Notes: a model not told the origin generated them from the letters alone. DNA of 49,295 bases from SAR202 cluster bacterium bin127 (GCA_002239045.1 MPNN01000015.1:1-49295), one strand, 5' to 3'; positions 15,917 to 25,701 are shown, counted from the stretch's first letter. Numbers and translations: made by a program.

Positions 15917-16944
15917 GCTGCTTCGTAGTGGTGCTCGCCGGCGAGGACGTAGCCATACGCCGAGAGTGCGGCGATTGCACCTTGGGAGGCCGCGGTTACC
16001 GTCTGCTTGAGTGATGTTCCGTCGGTGAGGTCGCCGGCGGCGTATATACCGGGCATGCTGGTGCGCTGGCCGCGGTCGACGTGGACTTCGTCGGTCTCCT
16101 CGTTGATGTCGAGTCCGAGCATGTTGGGTATTTCCAGTCGCGGGTCGGCACCGGCCTCGATGAAGATGCCGTCGAGATTGATGACGTCTTTCCCGTGGTC
16201 GTCTTCGCGGGACTTGTTCATCGGTTCGGTCTGTTCTGCGTGGATCTCGATCTTCTCGTCGTCGTCCATCGGTCGTGAGATGCGGATGCCGGTCAGGCCC
16301 GCGAGGTCCGTTCCTATTAGTTCAGTGACGTTGGTGTTCAACAGAACGCGGATGTTCGGGATCTGAGACAGGACTTTTAGCTGTATCGGCTCCGGTCGCC
16401 AGAGTTCATCGCCTCGGTAGATGAGGTAAACGTGTTTTGCGTAGCGGGCGAGTAGGATTGCGCCTTCGGTTGCGGCGTTGCCTCCACCGACGACTGCTGC
16501 GGCCTCTTTGTTGCGGTAGAGGGGGGCGTCGCATGTCGAGCAGTATGAGACACCCTTGCCGGTCCACTCGGATTCCATGGGCAGTCCGAGGGTGCGGCGT
16601 TCGCGTCCGACGCAGAGGATTACGGATCCGGCGTCGACGATATCGCCGCCTTCAAGCGTGCAGAGGAAACGATCACCATTTGGCTCGACCGCTTCAAGGT
16701 TGCGCGAGATTGTGGGGACTTCGAGCTTGTCGACCTGCTCTTTGAATTTCAGCATCAGATCGAAGCCGTCGATGTCGGGCGTTCCGGGGTAGTTCTCGAT
16801 CAAACCACCGATTGCGGTTTCACCGCCGAACGACTCTGAGGCGATGACGGTGCTGAGTTGGTATCTTGCGGCGTAGAGTGCGGCGGCGAAGGCGGCTGCA
16901 CCTTGACCTGCAACAAGAACATCTGCGTTGTGAGTTTGGAGCAT
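15913..16944 (-). CDS. Thioredoxin reductase-like FAD/NAD(P)-dependent disulfide oxidoreductase
   Basis: The 343-residue flavoprotein has an N-terminal FAD-binding segment DVLVAGQGAAAFAAAL (the last Gly replaced by Ala), GGLIENYPG, the redox motif YCSTCDAP (CxxC placed in the NADPH domain, as in bacterial TrxB), the nucleotide-binding VVGGGNAATEGA and the C-terminal GIYAAGDLTDG FAD segment. It should pass electrons from NAD(P)H to a thioredoxin-type partner in the cytoplasm. It is about 20-30 residues longer than typical TrxB because of an acidic insertion after RISRPMDDDEK. No thioredoxin gene is adjacent. It diverges from argJ. Confidence 0.85.
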   Translation of the reverse strand: MLQTHNADVLVAGQGAAAFAAALYAARYQLSTVIASESFGGETAIGGLIENYPGTPDIDGFDLMLKFKEQVDKLEVPTISRNLEAVEPNGDRFLCTLEGGDIVDAGSVILCVGRERRTLGLPMESEWTGKGVSYCSTCDAPLYRNKEAAAVVGGGNAATEGAILLARYAKHVYLIYRGDELWRPEPIQLKVLSQIPNIRVLLNTNVTELIGTDLAGLTGIRISRPMDDDEKIEIHAEQTEPMNKSREDDHGKDVINLDGIFIEAGADPRLEIPNMLGLDINEETDEVHVDRGQRTSMPGIYAAGDLTDGTSLKQTVTAASQGAIAALSAYGYVLAGEHHYEAA

Positions 16945-17089
16945 TTCGACGATCCCGACCAGAAAAATACAGTGCCAATTCAGACGATGGCTTCTCTCTT
17001 ATAAAGTCTATTTCATGGGCAATTCGAGCCTTTGAAGAGTAACCAATCCAAGGCCGACCGCGCATTTTGCGTCGGTTGAGATGTGAGCA

Positions 17090-18322
17090 ATGTCTAACGA
17101 TAAAGATCTGACGATGGTCGAAGGCGGCGGAGTCGCCTCGGCACAGGGATTCCAAGCCGGTGGTGTATTCGCCGGAATTAAGACCCCTGGCGAAGATAAA
17201 TACGACCTCGGACTGCTCTACTCGGATCGAGATTGCACCGTCGCCGGCACATTTACTCAGAACAGCGTCGTTTCGCCCTCGGTCACCGTCTCCAAAGACG
17301 TGGTTGCTAGAGGTTCAGCCCGCGCGGTCATTGCCAACAGCGGTTGCGCCAATTGCTCGGTCGGCGAACAGGGGCTAGTTGACGCTCGGGACGTGGCTTC
17401 GATCGCGGCTGGCCAACTCGGGGTCGATGCCGACGAAGTTCTCGTTGCCTCCACTGGTGTCATCGGAGTGGAGCTTCCGATGAATATCATCCGGGACTTT
17501 ACGCCGCAGATAGATGTTCGGAGTGGCGACGACGCGGGTTTGGAGTTCGCCAAGGCGATAATGACCACCGACACCCACGCCAAGCAGATCGCGGTGCAGT
17601 ATCAGGCCAGCGATGGATCGACGGTAACGGTCGGCGGTTGTGCCAAAGGCGCGGGGATGATTCACCCCAACATGGCGACGATGCTTTGCTTCATCTCGAC
17701 CGACGCCGATGTCGATCAAGCCTTCCTGCAGTCGACGCTCTCCAAGGCTGTCACCTTGAGTTTCAACCAGATCGATATCGACGGCGATCAGAGCACGAAC
17801 GACACCGTGGCGATTCTCGCCAACGGCGCGTCTGGCAGCCCTCGTGTTTCTGGCGGCGACGACGATTCGGCGAAGTTCTCGAGCGCAGTCGAATTGGTGA
17901 ACCGCCACCTCGCGATAGAGTTGGCGCGCGATGGTGAAGGGGCCCGACATCTGATAACTGCCGTGGTTGAGGGCGCCGAATCCGACGCCGATGCCCGCAA
18001 AGCTGCGCGCTCGGTGGCCGCTTCACTGCTCGTCCGAACCGCGGTCTACGGTCGCGACCCCAACTGGGGACGAATCATGATGGCCGTCGGCAAGACCGGC
18101 ATCCCGCTAGTCGAATCGCAGATCGACATCTATGTCAACGGTATTCAGATCGTGGCCGAGGGCAAGGCCATCGCGTACAACCCCCAGAGCGTGATTGCGG
18201 CCCTCGACCAACCCGAGGTTGAACTACGTACCAATCTGAATTGCGGCGAAGGTTTCGGCGAAGCATGGGGTTGCGATCTTACCGAGGAGTACGTAGTCTT
18301 CAACTCGGCGTACACCACGTGA
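17090..18322 (+). CDS. argJ: Arginine biosynthesis bifunctional protein ArgJ
   Basis: The 410-residue protein is a glutamate N-acetyltransferase/amino-acid acetyltransferase of the cyclic arginine pathway: it moves acetyl from N-acetylornithine to glutamate. The self-cleavage and catalytic site KGAGMIHPNMATML is present, with Thr197 as the nucleophile that becomes the N-terminus of the beta chain. The oxyanion region STGVIG and the C-terminal GRDPNWGRI and GEGFGEAWGCDLT motifs are also intact. Its stop codon overlaps the argB start, so both are expressed together. Whether it also uses acetyl-CoA cannot be read from the sequence. Confidence 0.95.
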   Translation: MSNDKDLTMVEGGGVASAQGFQAGGVFAGIKTPGEDKYDLGLLYSDRDCTVAGTFTQNSVVSPSVTVSKDVVARGSARAVIANSGCANCSVGEQGLVDARDVASIAAGQLGVDADEVLVASTGVIGVELPMNIIRDFTPQIDVRSGDDAGLEFAKAIMTTDTHAKQIAVQYQASDGSTVTVGGCAKGAGMIHPNMATMLCFISTDADVDQAFLQSTLSKAVTLSFNQIDIDGDQSTNDTVAILANGASGSPRVSGGDDDSAKFSSAVELVNRHLAIELARDGEGARHLITAVVEGAESDADARKAARSVAASLLVRTAVYGRDPNWGRIMMAVGKTGIPLVESQIDIYVNGIQIVAEGKAIAYNPQSVIAALDQPEVELRTNLNCGEGFGEAWGCDLTEEYVVFNSAYTT

Positions 18323-19104
18323 TGCAAGACCAAGATTGCATCGTAGTCAAGATCGGCGGCTCGACGCTAGGCGAAGGCGACTCGACGATCGACGACGTCG
18401 TCGAGCTGTGGAAGCGTGGGATGCGGCCAGTCGTTGTCCACGGCGGCGGTAAGACGATTTCTGAATGGGTAGCCAAGCAGGGAGTTCGTTCGCAATTCGT
18501 GCGCGGGCTGCGGGTGACCGACTTGGCGACGCTCGAGGTGGCGGTTGCGGTGCTTACGGGTCTCGTCAACTCCAACCTGGTGGCCGAGATTGTTCGCGCC
18601 GGTGCACCTGCGGTCAGCGTGTCAGGAGTCTCCGATGGGATGTTCAGCGCCGTCGTTCAAGATGCTGAACTGGGTTACGTTGGGAGGATCGAAACGACGA
18701 ATCCGGTTCCGGTTCAGGTGATCGTCGATTCGGGCCGAATTCCCGTGGTTGGACCGGCCGCGCTCAATCTGGAAGCCACGTCGTTGAGCGATCAAATACT
18801 CAACATCAATGCCGATACTGCGGCCGGACATTTGGCCCGCGCTTTAGAAGCCAAAGCGTTGATTTTTCAGACCGATGTTGAAGGGGTGTTGGATATGCGC
18901 GGTCGGATCGTTCCGCAGATGACCAAGCGCCAAGCTACCGAATTGATCAATAGCGGCGTTGCTGGCGGTGGCATGATACCGAAGCTGGAGGCCTGCATCG
19001 AGTCACTGGGTGGGACTAAGTCGGCGCACATCATTGATGGGCGAGTTCGTGGGTCCCTGGTGAAGTGTGCGGAGGGGGAACCTATTGGGACGCGGATCGT
19101 TTAG
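18322..19104 (+). CDS. argB: Acetylglutamate kinase
   Basis: The 260-residue kinase phosphorylates N-acetylglutamate, the second step of arginine synthesis. Visible motifs are IVVKIGGST (Lys of the phosphate site), VVVHGGGKTIS, the nucleotide end LIFQTDVEGVLD, and GGMIPKLEACIESL. The ATG shares its A with the argJ TGA (TGATG), so argJ-argB form a coupled operon. The N-terminus starts directly at the first strand with no extra helix; that helix is a feature of the arginine-inhibited hexameric form, so this enzyme may be the feedback-insensitive type (inference). Confidence 0.95.
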   Translation: MQDQDCIVVKIGGSTLGEGDSTIDDVVELWKRGMRPVVVHGGGKTISEWVAKQGVRSQFVRGLRVTDLATLEVAVAVLTGLVNSNLVAEIVRAGAPAVSVSGVSDGMFSAVVQDAELGYVGRIETTNPVPVQVIVDSGRIPVVGPAALNLEATSLSDQILNINADTAAGHLARALEAKALIFQTDVEGVLDMRGRIVPQMTKRQATELINSGVAGGGMIPKLEACIESLGGTKSAHIIDGRVRGSLVKCAEGEPIGTRIV

Positions 19105-19112
19105 GAGGTGGC

Positions 19113-19553
19113 TCAGGTTGCAGCGGTTTGGAGAGGGTTGTGCCATCGGAGGCCGGGGAAGCGGCGGAAGCCAAAGTCGTTGGTGTGGACTTCGGCGTCA
19201 TTCTCCAACGCAATTGCGGCGATGTGAGCATCGGGCACGGTGTTCCCTCCCCTCTGCACAGCCTGGAGCAAATCTACTAGGTAACCTAAGTGATCAGGAC
19301 GCGGTGCCAGTATCACGACATGCGAATGTTCGAACCACGATTGTACGCTGTCAATCACGTCGGATAAAGCTGTGGGAGGAGCCATCACGCGTCGATTGGT
19401 CATTAGGCGTAGGAAGGAGACGACGACACTCCAAGGTATGCCGACTTCCTCGTCGCCATTTAAAAGACCAGTCCACCATTGCCGAGCGGCTTCGTGATCA
19501 GGCAATTCACGACGATAGGCGTAAAGCAAAAGGTTTACGTCGGGAACGATCAT
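19113..19553 (-). CDS. PIN-domain toxin, VapC family
   Basis: A 146-residue PIN-domain ribonuclease. The acidic active site is visible: PDVNLLLYA (D5), GIPWSVVVSFLRL (position usually holding a Glu, here less clear), TVPDAHIAAIALEN with the third Asp, and HTNDFGFRRFPGL with the fourth. The HTNDxGFxRFxGL ending and the RRVMAPP segment match a common VapC subgroup. Its ATG overlaps the stop of the upstream antitoxin gene by four bases, the usual arrangement. Expected targets are tRNA or rRNA sites, but none can be predicted. Confidence 0.85.
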   Translation of the reverse strand: MIVPDVNLLLYAYRRELPDHEAARQWWTGLLNGDEEVGIPWSVVVSFLRLMTNRRVMAPPTALSDVIDSVQSWFEHSHVVILAPRPDHLGYLVDLLQAVQRGGNTVPDAHIAAIALENDAEVHTNDFGFRRFPGLRWHNPLQTAAT

Positions 19554-19855
19554 TGTGGCTTTTTCTGTTCGTTGTATGCGTCAGTACCGCCAGCCAACTT
19601 TTTGGCGTAGTACTCGTCGTCTAGCTTGTTAAGGATCTCCTTGGGAGTCATTCCCTCAAATTCCGGTTTGAAACCGCCTTCAAAAGGCTCGACGCGATAT
19701 GGCTTGCGGTCATTTGCGCTTGCGTCCACGGGTGGTATTTGCTGGCGTACGACTTCGTTAACTACCTGCCCGATGGGCTTGTTTTGGCGTCGACATTCTT
19801 CATCGAGGAAATCAGCAACGTCTTTGTCGAATTCAACTGTGGCTTTCGTTGTCAT
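19550..19855 (-). CDS. VapB-type antitoxin (ribbon-helix-helix)
   Basis: The 101-residue protein from ATG 19855 begins with a short strand KATVEFDKDVADFLDEE and a helix pair QNKPIGQVVNEVVRQQI, typical of ribbon-helix-helix DNA-binding antitoxins. The C-terminal 60 residues (PYRVEPFEGGFKPEFEGM) are the flexible, aromatic and acidic part that normally wraps the PIN toxin. It is read first and coupled to the toxin by an ATGA overlap. An AGGA site lies about 12 bases upstream. Autoregulation of the pair is expected from the family. Confidence 0.75.
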   Translation of the reverse strand: MTTKATVEFDKDVADFLDEECRRQNKPIGQVVNEVVRQQIPPVDASANDRKPYRVEPFEGGFKPEFEGMTPKEILNKLDDEYYAKKLAGGTDAYNEQKKPQ

Positions 19856-19899
19856 AGCTGGTGCATCCTGTGTTTCAATGCCCGTTAATGTCAACGCTA

Positions 19900-20667
19900 T
19901 CACCACGTCCAACCGTCTTGCGGTACGTAGCCGATCAGCTTGGTCGTGTGCTCCAAATCTCTGAAGCGGGTGCGGTTGTTGGAAACGCCGTAGACGATGC
20001 CGTAGCGGACGTCGGTCGGTGCTTCGACGCATCGCCAGACGATCTGCGCGGCATCTCGGTGGCTGAGATAGACGGCGGCGTTGCGCGGCGAATCGGGTTC
20101 GTTTTCCGCGGTGACCCTCCCCAACCTGATGCAGATAACCGACATTCCGTGCGTCTCCGAGTAGTAGCGGCCCATCGCCTCTCCTGCGAGCTTGGCGACA
20201 CCGTACATGTTGCCTGGCCTCGGCGGTGACGAGTGATAGACGCGCGGTGTCGGCTCGGGGATATCGTCGTAACGGGCCTCAATCATGGACAGAAATGGCT
20301 CGTCAACCTCGTATCGCATCTGCGTGGCGCCGGAACTGCCAAAGACGAAGCGTTTTACGCCGGCGTATTTCGCCGCTTCGTAGACGTTGTAGGTGCCTTC
20401 GATGTTGACCGAGAGTTGGGACGCATCGGCAGGGCCGAGATATGCCGCCATGTGAACTACGCAGTCGATACCTTCAAATGCGGGACGGATCGCGTCAGCA
20501 TCGGTGATACTCGCACGCGTCGTCGGGTAGCCGGAAACGTCCTGACGGTTTAGCGCCGACACCTCGTACCCCCGCTGTGATAGCTCGCGGCCAACAACAC
20601 CGCCGATCAGTCCGCTCATGCCCGTGACTAGTACTTTGGTAATGGGAATCGTGTTCTCGTTGTTCAT
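19900..20667 (-). CDS. NAD-dependent epimerase/dehydratase (extended SDR)
   Basis: The 255-residue protein from ATG 20667 has the SDR glycine motif TGMSGLIGG, the VVHMAAYLGP strand, FVFGSSGATQMR with catalytic Ser region and the YGVAK motif (Tyr and Lys). It would use NAD(P) to change a hydroxyl or sugar-nucleotide substrate. The short C-terminal region (LEHTTKLIGYVPQDGW) matches the uronate-dehydrogenase-like SDRs, but that assignment is tentative. Earlier in-frame starts up to 20703 are less likely, since the Rossmann strand follows shortly after 20667. It diverges from pheS. Confidence 0.8.
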   Translation of the reverse strand: MNNENTIPITKVLVTGMSGLIGGVVGRELSQRGYEVSALNRQDVSGYPTTRASITDADAIRPAFEGIDCVVHMAAYLGPADASQLSVNIEGTYNVYEAAKYAGVKRFVFGSSGATQMRYEVDEPFLSMIEARYDDIPEPTPRVYHSSPPRPGNMYGVAKLAGEAMGRYYSETHGMSVICIRLGRVTAENEPDSPRNAAVYLSHRDAAQIVWRCVEAPTDVRYGIVYGVSNNRTRFRDLEHTTKLIGYVPQDGWTW

Positions 20668-20702
20668 GCGCCCATGATACGGCGTTGTTGCGCGTTTTAC
20701 CA

Positions 20703-20729
20703 TTGCCGAGATTCCGGCAGGTTTATACT
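20703..20729 (+). promoter_or_regulatory. Likely pheST promoter
   Basis: TTGCCG at 20703-20708 and TATACT at 20724-20729 have a 15-bp spacer and lie about 75 bp upstream of the pheS ribosome site. No T-box or leader peptide rich in Phe is visible in the leader. Confidence 0.4.
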
Positions 20730-20805
20730 TTCAACTAAGCGCAAACTCAGCGATTGAAACGTTCATGATGTCGGAAAAAAGTATCACTCGTCTGGAGGTT
20801 CGTTG

Positions 20806-21810
20806 ATGCCGGAAGCTTCACCCGCATCAACGCAAGAGTTGGAGCGCGCGGCCTTAGATTCGCTGGCCGCGGCGAAGTCCGAATCTGAGATCGAAGAATG
20901 GCGTATCGAGTATCTCGGACGCCGTGGAGTCCTATCGACGCGGCTCCGTTCCATCGGTACTTTGCCACCCGAGGTCCGACGCGAGGCTGGCGCCGACCTT
21001 AATCGCCTCAAAAACCGCCTCTGCAATGCATTTGACGAGGCCGCTCAACACGTTTCGGAGTCGAAACGCGATTTCGCGCCTGGCGATGCCATCGACATCA
21101 CTTTGCCCGGCAGACGATCAAACCTTGGCGGCCTTCATCCCTCCGAGATGATGATGCGCGAAATCCTCGATGTCTTCAACGACATGGGATTTCAGACTGT
21201 TGAAGGGCCGATTGTAGAACTCGAAAAATACAACTTCGACATGTTGAACGTACCAGCCGATCATCCGGCACGCGACCTCCAAGACACTCTATGGATCGAC
21301 CGCAACTCCGACGAACGCGTCCTGTTGCGAACTCAGACGTCCCCCATGCAGATTCGAACGATGGAAAAGCAGAAACCTCCGGTCCGCATCGTGTCGCCGG
21401 GCTTGTGCTTCCGTCATGAAGCCACAGACGCCACGCATGAGTGGCAGTTCCACCAAATCGAAGGGTTGGCGGTAGACGAGGGCGTGACGATGGCCGACCT
21501 AAAAGGCACGCTCTACGAGTTTGCCCGTCGCATATTCGGTACCCAACGCAAGATCCGATTCCGTTGTGATTACTTTCCATTCGTCGAGCCGGGCGTTGAC
21601 GTTTCCGTGGATTGGGACGGCCGATGGGTCGAGATCATGGGCGCAGGTATGGTGCATCCCAAAGTTCTAGAAGGGGTCGGATACGATCCCGCAAAATACA
21701 CCGGATTCGCTTTCGGGATGGGACCCGAACGCATCGCGATGTTGCGCTACAACATCGAAGACATCCGACATTTCTTCTCGAACGATCTGCGCTTCCTGAG
21801 CCAGTTCTAG
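20806..21810 (+). CDS. pheS: Phenylalanyl-tRNA synthetase alpha subunit
   Basis: The 334-residue subunit catalyses Phe activation and transfer to tRNA-Phe in a (alpha-beta)2 complex. An N-terminal coiled-coil region (about 1-85) binds tRNA. The class II core holds motif 1 (HPSEMMMREILDVFNDMGF), motif 2 (GLCFRHEATDATHEWQFHQ) and motif 3 (AFGMGPERIAMLRY). ATG 20806 is chosen because GGAGG at 20794-20798 is seven bases away; the TTG at 20803 is too close. It is followed 21 bases later by pheT. Confidence 0.95.
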   Translation: MPEASPASTQELERAALDSLAAAKSESEIEEWRIEYLGRRGVLSTRLRSIGTLPPEVRREAGADLNRLKNRLCNAFDEAAQHVSESKRDFAPGDAIDITLPGRRSNLGGLHPSEMMMREILDVFNDMGFQTVEGPIVELEKYNFDMLNVPADHPARDLQDTLWIDRNSDERVLLRTQTSPMQIRTMEKQKPPVRIVSPGLCFRHEATDATHEWQFHQIEGLAVDEGVTMADLKGTLYEFARRIFGTQRKIRFRCDYFPFVEPGVDVSVDWDGRWVEIMGAGMVHPKVLEGVGYDPAKYTGFAFGMGPERIAMLRYNIEDIRHFFSNDLRFLSQF

Positions 21811-21831
21811 CCGATACGACAGCACCTCCTG

Positions 21832-24294
21832 ATGAAAGTCCCTCTCTCATGGCTCCGCGGTTACGTCGATATCGACATCGACGTTGACGAACTCGCCCAT
21901 CGCCTCACGATGGCCGGCAACGAAGTCGATTCGGTAAAGCGGTTCCGTCATATCGAAAACGTCGTAGTTGGCGAAGTCCTTAACGTTGCTCCACACCCTA
22001 ACGCGGATCGCCTCAGATTAGTTCACGTCGACGATGGAGAGGGTGTCCACGAGGTGGTTTGCGGCGCCCCAAACGTCGCCAAGGGTCAGAAGATCGCGTA
22101 CGCGTCGATCGGCGCCGAACTATTCGATGCCTACAGCGAAGAGCCAGGAAAAACCCGACGTCTGCGGCGATCGAAGATCCGGGGCGTTGAATCATCCGGC
22201 ATGGTCTGTTCCGAGAAGGAACTCGGCATCGGCGAAAACCACGACGGCATACTCGTGCTTCCCGAAAACTCATGTATCGGTACTCCTATCGGCGATGTAA
22301 TCGGAGATACCGTCCTGGACATCGAGCTGACACCGAATCGGCCGGACTGCCTAGGAGTGGTCGGAGTTGCTCGCGATGTCGCGGCGCTTACCGGCAAGAC
22401 GCTCCGAATGCCGTCACTCAATTATCCGACTACGGGACCCAACGTCGATGCTCTCGCCAAGGTAACCGTCGCCGATAGCGACCTATCCCCGCGCTACGTT
22501 GGTGCCGTCATCAGAAGGGTCAATATAGGCCCGTCACCTCCGTGGCTTCAAGAACGCCTTAATGCCATTGGCGAACGCCCGATCAATAATGTCGTGGATG
22601 CCACCAATTTCGTGATGTTCGAACTCGGGCAACCGCTACACGCCTTTGACTACGACAAAGTAACTGATCATCATGTAATCGTCCGCCGCGCCGTTGAAGG
22701 TGAAGTCCTTACCACTCTCGACGGTGTCGACCGCAAACTCGACAGCGAATCGCTGCTCATCGCCGATCCTGGCGGTGGCATCGGATTGGCCGGCATCATG
22801 GGCGGCGAGAATTCCGAGATCACCGAAACAACCGTCAATATATTCCTCGAATCCGCCAACTTCAATCCGCAAAACAACCGGCGAACGGCCGGCCTTCTGG
22901 GCATGCGAAGCGAGGCAACTTTGCGGTTCGAAAAGGGGCTGCGAGCAGGTCTTGCCGAAGTCGGCATCAAACGTTGCCTCCGGATCATCCAAGAGGTCGC
23001 CGGTGGAGAGATCGCCCCGGGGCTTATCGACACGTGGCCGGGCGAGGGATCTGAGCAAGAATACGTCGACTTGACGAACGATCACATCGTCCGGGTCATG
23101 GGTGTGGAATACCCGGTCCAACAGATTGAGACGACACTAAAGTCGCTAGGTTTTGAGATTGAACCATTACCGGAAGATAGTCCAAACGGTTGGCGCGTTA
23201 CGATCCCCTATTGGCGTCCTGATATCGCGATACCTGAAGACCTCGTCGAAGAGCTGGCGCGCATCATCGGCTACGACGATCTACCTGCCACCGGAGTCGC
23301 CGGGCGGGTCCCGCGCTGGGAACCGGGCGCGACCCACGTATTCCGCCACCGCGTCGTCGACGCATTGACCGCGTACGGCATGCGCCAGACCTTCACCTAT
23401 GCCGCGATCTCAGACGAACTCGAAGACAAAGCCCCACCTCCAGCGAGGCGATCGTCAATTGACGGGGTTTCCGAAGGTGTGAAACTGGAGAACCCCGTCT
23501 CCGGCCACCACGCAACGTTGCGTCGATCGTTACGTGCCCCAACTCTGGAATCCGCGGCCCGCAATACACGGACTTGGCGTGGACCAGTGGCACTGTTCGA
23601 AACCGGATTAGTCTTCGAAACTGACCCGAATCCCAACGCGCCTCTTCCCCGACAATCCGAGCAACTAACGGGTGTCCTTACTGGACCACGAGGCGATACC
23701 CTCTGGGACCGCGTCGACAACGATTTCGACTTCTACGACGCGAAAGGCGCGATTGAACAGGTTCTGGAAACGCTGGGGGTCGATGCCAGATTCATACCTT
23801 TGGAAGACACAACTTATGCCCAAGGCAAGGCCGCAGAAGTCGTTACCGCCGATCGGAAAGGAACCCCAATCGGCACCGTCGGAATTGTCGATACGGCTGT
23901 GTGGGAACGGTTTGAAGCCGAAAGCCCAGGCGCGGTCATGTTCGAACTTGACATGGAAGCTCTCCGCGTAATCGTCGGCGACAAGACCCGAGCCGACAGC
24001 TACACTCCGTACCCTCGATACCCCGGTTCTCAACGCGACTTGGCGTTGGTCGCCGACAGCAGTGTCCGCGTTGGGGATGCCCTGCAGATCTGCCAACAGA
24101 ACCGACTGGTCAAGTCGGCATCAGTCTTCGACGTTTACGAAGGCGGCGGTGTGGACGAAGGTCAGAAATCGATCGGCATCCGAGTCATATACCAATCTGA
24201 CACTCGAACTCTGACGTCTGAGCAAATAGCTCGGGCCGAAGAACAGATCGTCCGAAGATTAGAACACGAGCTAGGGGTTTCGCTCCGAAGCTAA
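21832..24294 (+). CDS. pheT: Phenylalanyl-tRNA synthetase beta subunit
   Basis: The 820-residue subunit has all usual parts: tRNA-binding OB domain (VVGEVLNVAPHPNADRLR, about 45-60, extending to 155), B3/B4 editing domain (about 210-385, with FVMFELGQPLHAFDYD and ESANFNPQNNRRTA), B5 domain (about 405-480), a catalytic-like class II core (about 490-700) and the C-terminal FDX-ACB anticodon-binding domain (YTPYPRYPGSQRDLALV to the end). Editing residues are in an intact segment, so Tyr-tRNA proofreading is expected. It is co-transcribed with pheS. No strong ribosome site precedes the ATG. Confidence 0.95.
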   Translation: MKVPLSWLRGYVDIDIDVDELAHRLTMAGNEVDSVKRFRHIENVVVGEVLNVAPHPNADRLRLVHVDDGEGVHEVVCGAPNVAKGQKIAYASIGAELFDAYSEEPGKTRRLRRSKIRGVESSGMVCSEKELGIGENHDGILVLPENSCIGTPIGDVIGDTVLDIELTPNRPDCLGVVGVARDVAALTGKTLRMPSLNYPTTGPNVDALAKVTVADSDLSPRYVGAVIRRVNIGPSPPWLQERLNAIGERPINNVVDATNFVMFELGQPLHAFDYDKVTDHHVIVRRAVEGEVLTTLDGVDRKLDSESLLIADPGGGIGLAGIMGGENSEITETTVNIFLESANFNPQNNRRTAGLLGMRSEATLRFEKGLRAGLAEVGIKRCLRIIQEVAGGEIAPGLIDTWPGEGSEQEYVDLTNDHIVRVMGVEYPVQQIETTLKSLGFEIEPLPEDSPNGWRVTIPYWRPDIAIPEDLVEELARIIGYDDLPATGVAGRVPRWEPGATHVFRHRVVDALTAYGMRQTFTYAAISDELEDKAPPPARRSSIDGVSEGVKLENPVSGHHATLRRSLRAPTLESAARNTRTWRGPVALFETGLVFETDPNPNAPLPRQSEQLTGVLTGPRGDTLWDRVDNDFDFYDAKGAIEQVLETLGVDARFIPLEDTTYAQGKAAEVVTADRKGTPIGTVGIVDTAVWERFEAESPGAVMFELDMEALRVIVGDKTRADSYTPYPRYPGSQRDLALVADSSVRVGDALQICQQNRLVKSASVFDVYEGGGVDEGQKSIGIRVIYQSDTRTLTSEQIARAEEQIVRRLEHELGVSLRS

Positions 24295-24345
24295 ACTCTG
24301 CACGTCACCCTCACTAGGGGAAGGATCGGGGACAACCCCCACTCA

Positions 24346-25701
24346 ATGACCACACAATCTCATCATTCGTTCACCGTTGAACGGCCTCATCGCCATCACT
24401 ACGATGCCGAAATGCTCAGCGTGGAAGATGCGCGCGACCGCATCCTCTCGTACTTCCAGCCATTGGCATCGGTAGATGTACCGCTCCTTGAAGCGCTGGG
24501 CCTCACGCTTGACGAAGACCTAGTCGCCGATTTCGACATTCCGCCGTTGGCCAACTCGGCGATGGACGGATATGCACTTCGCTCTGTCGACATCACCGCG
24601 GCTTCAAAATACAACCCCGTTAGTTTGCCGGTCAACGGCTACATCGCGGCGGGTGATGTTCCTACCAAACCAGTTGCGCCCGGCGCAGCGGTGAGGATCA
24701 TGACCGGGGCTCCGGTTCCTGAAGGTGCGGACGCGGTCGTCCCGTTTGAAGACACCGACGAAGATGCCCGACGGGTAATCAGCGACACCATTTCCGAAAT
24801 CAGCATCAACCTCTGCGCCGAACCGGGGGAAAACATCCGACCGGCGGGTGAGGACATCCAACGTGGGACGACGGTGGTCACCAAAGGCACCGAACTTACC
24901 CCAGGTGTCATCGGTGTCGCGGCGTCCTTAGGCAGAACGTCAGTACTAGCTATCCGACGGCCGATCATCGCCATCGTTTCCACTGGCGACGAGTTGGTGG
25001 ACCCCGGCGACGAACTCGGTCCGGGGAAGATCTACAACTCCAACGCCTTTAGCATCGCATCAATGTCGGAGAAATATGGAGCGGTTGCAGAGATTGTCGG
25101 CATCGCACGAGATAGTATCGAATCTCTTGAAGAGTTATTAGAAGAAGCCGTCAAGTATGACATGGTTGTGACCTCGGCCGGAGTATCCAAGGGCGATTAC
25201 GACGTTGTCAAAGACGTCCTCGCGAAGGGCGGAGAAATCGCCCTCTGGTCAGTCCGTATGCGCCCAGCTAAACCTTTGGCTTTCGGCGCGTTAAACGCTC
25301 CCGATGGTCGCAAGGTTCCCCATCTCGGGCTACCTGGCAACCCGGTCAGCGCGATGGTCGCGTTCGAACAATTTGGTCGTCCGGCGATCCGTGTCATGCT
25401 CGGCAAGAAACCGCTGCCAAAGCCATCGATTATCGCAACTCTCGACGACCCCGTCCACAATCACGACGGCCGACGCGTGTATGCTCGTGTTGAGGTCTAT
25501 CGCGACGACGATGGCAACTTCCGCGCCCGATCGACCGGCAATCAAAGTTCGGGCGCTTTGCACTCGATGGCATACGCCCGCGGATTAGCGATCTGTCCGG
25601 ACGACGTCGCAACGGTTGCCGCGGGATCGGAAATAAAGGTTGAGATACTAGATTGGCCGGACGACGAATTGTTGAGCGGGGCGATCGACGATAAAGATTG
25701 A
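24346..25701 (+). CDS. moeA: Molybdopterin molybdotransferase MoeA
   Basis: The 451-residue enzyme inserts molybdate into adenylated molybdopterin to give molybdenum cofactor. Motifs in order: PPLANSAMDGYALRS (domain I/III boundary), GAAVRIMTGAPVPEGADAVV, GENIRPAGEDI, IVSTGDELVDPGD, GKIYNSN, TSAGVSKGDYD (domain with the Mg2+-binding Asp pair) and GLPGNPVSAMVAFEQF. Domain IV ends near the C-terminus. A His-rich N-terminus (HHSFTVERPHRHHYD) precedes the conserved start. It follows pheT after 51 bases and probably shares its mRNA. Its presence implies Mo/W-cofactor enzymes elsewhere in the genome. Confidence 0.95.
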   Translation: MTTQSHHSFTVERPHRHHYDAEMLSVEDARDRILSYFQPLASVDVPLLEALGLTLDEDLVADFDIPPLANSAMDGYALRSVDITAASKYNPVSLPVNGYIAAGDVPTKPVAPGAAVRIMTGAPVPEGADAVVPFEDTDEDARRVISDTISEISINLCAEPGENIRPAGEDIQRGTTVVTKGTELTPGVIGVAASLGRTSVLAIRRPIIAIVSTGDELVDPGDELGPGKIYNSNAFSIASMSEKYGAVAEIVGIARDSIESLEELLEEAVKYDMVVTSAGVSKGDYDVVKDVLAKGGEIALWSVRMRPAKPLAFGALNAPDGRKVPHLGLPGNPVSAMVAFEQFGRPAIRVMLGKKPLPKPSIIATLDDPVHNHDGRRVYARVEVYRDDDGNFRARSTGNQSSGALHSMAYARGLAICPDDVATVAAGSEIKVEILDWPDDELLSGAIDDKD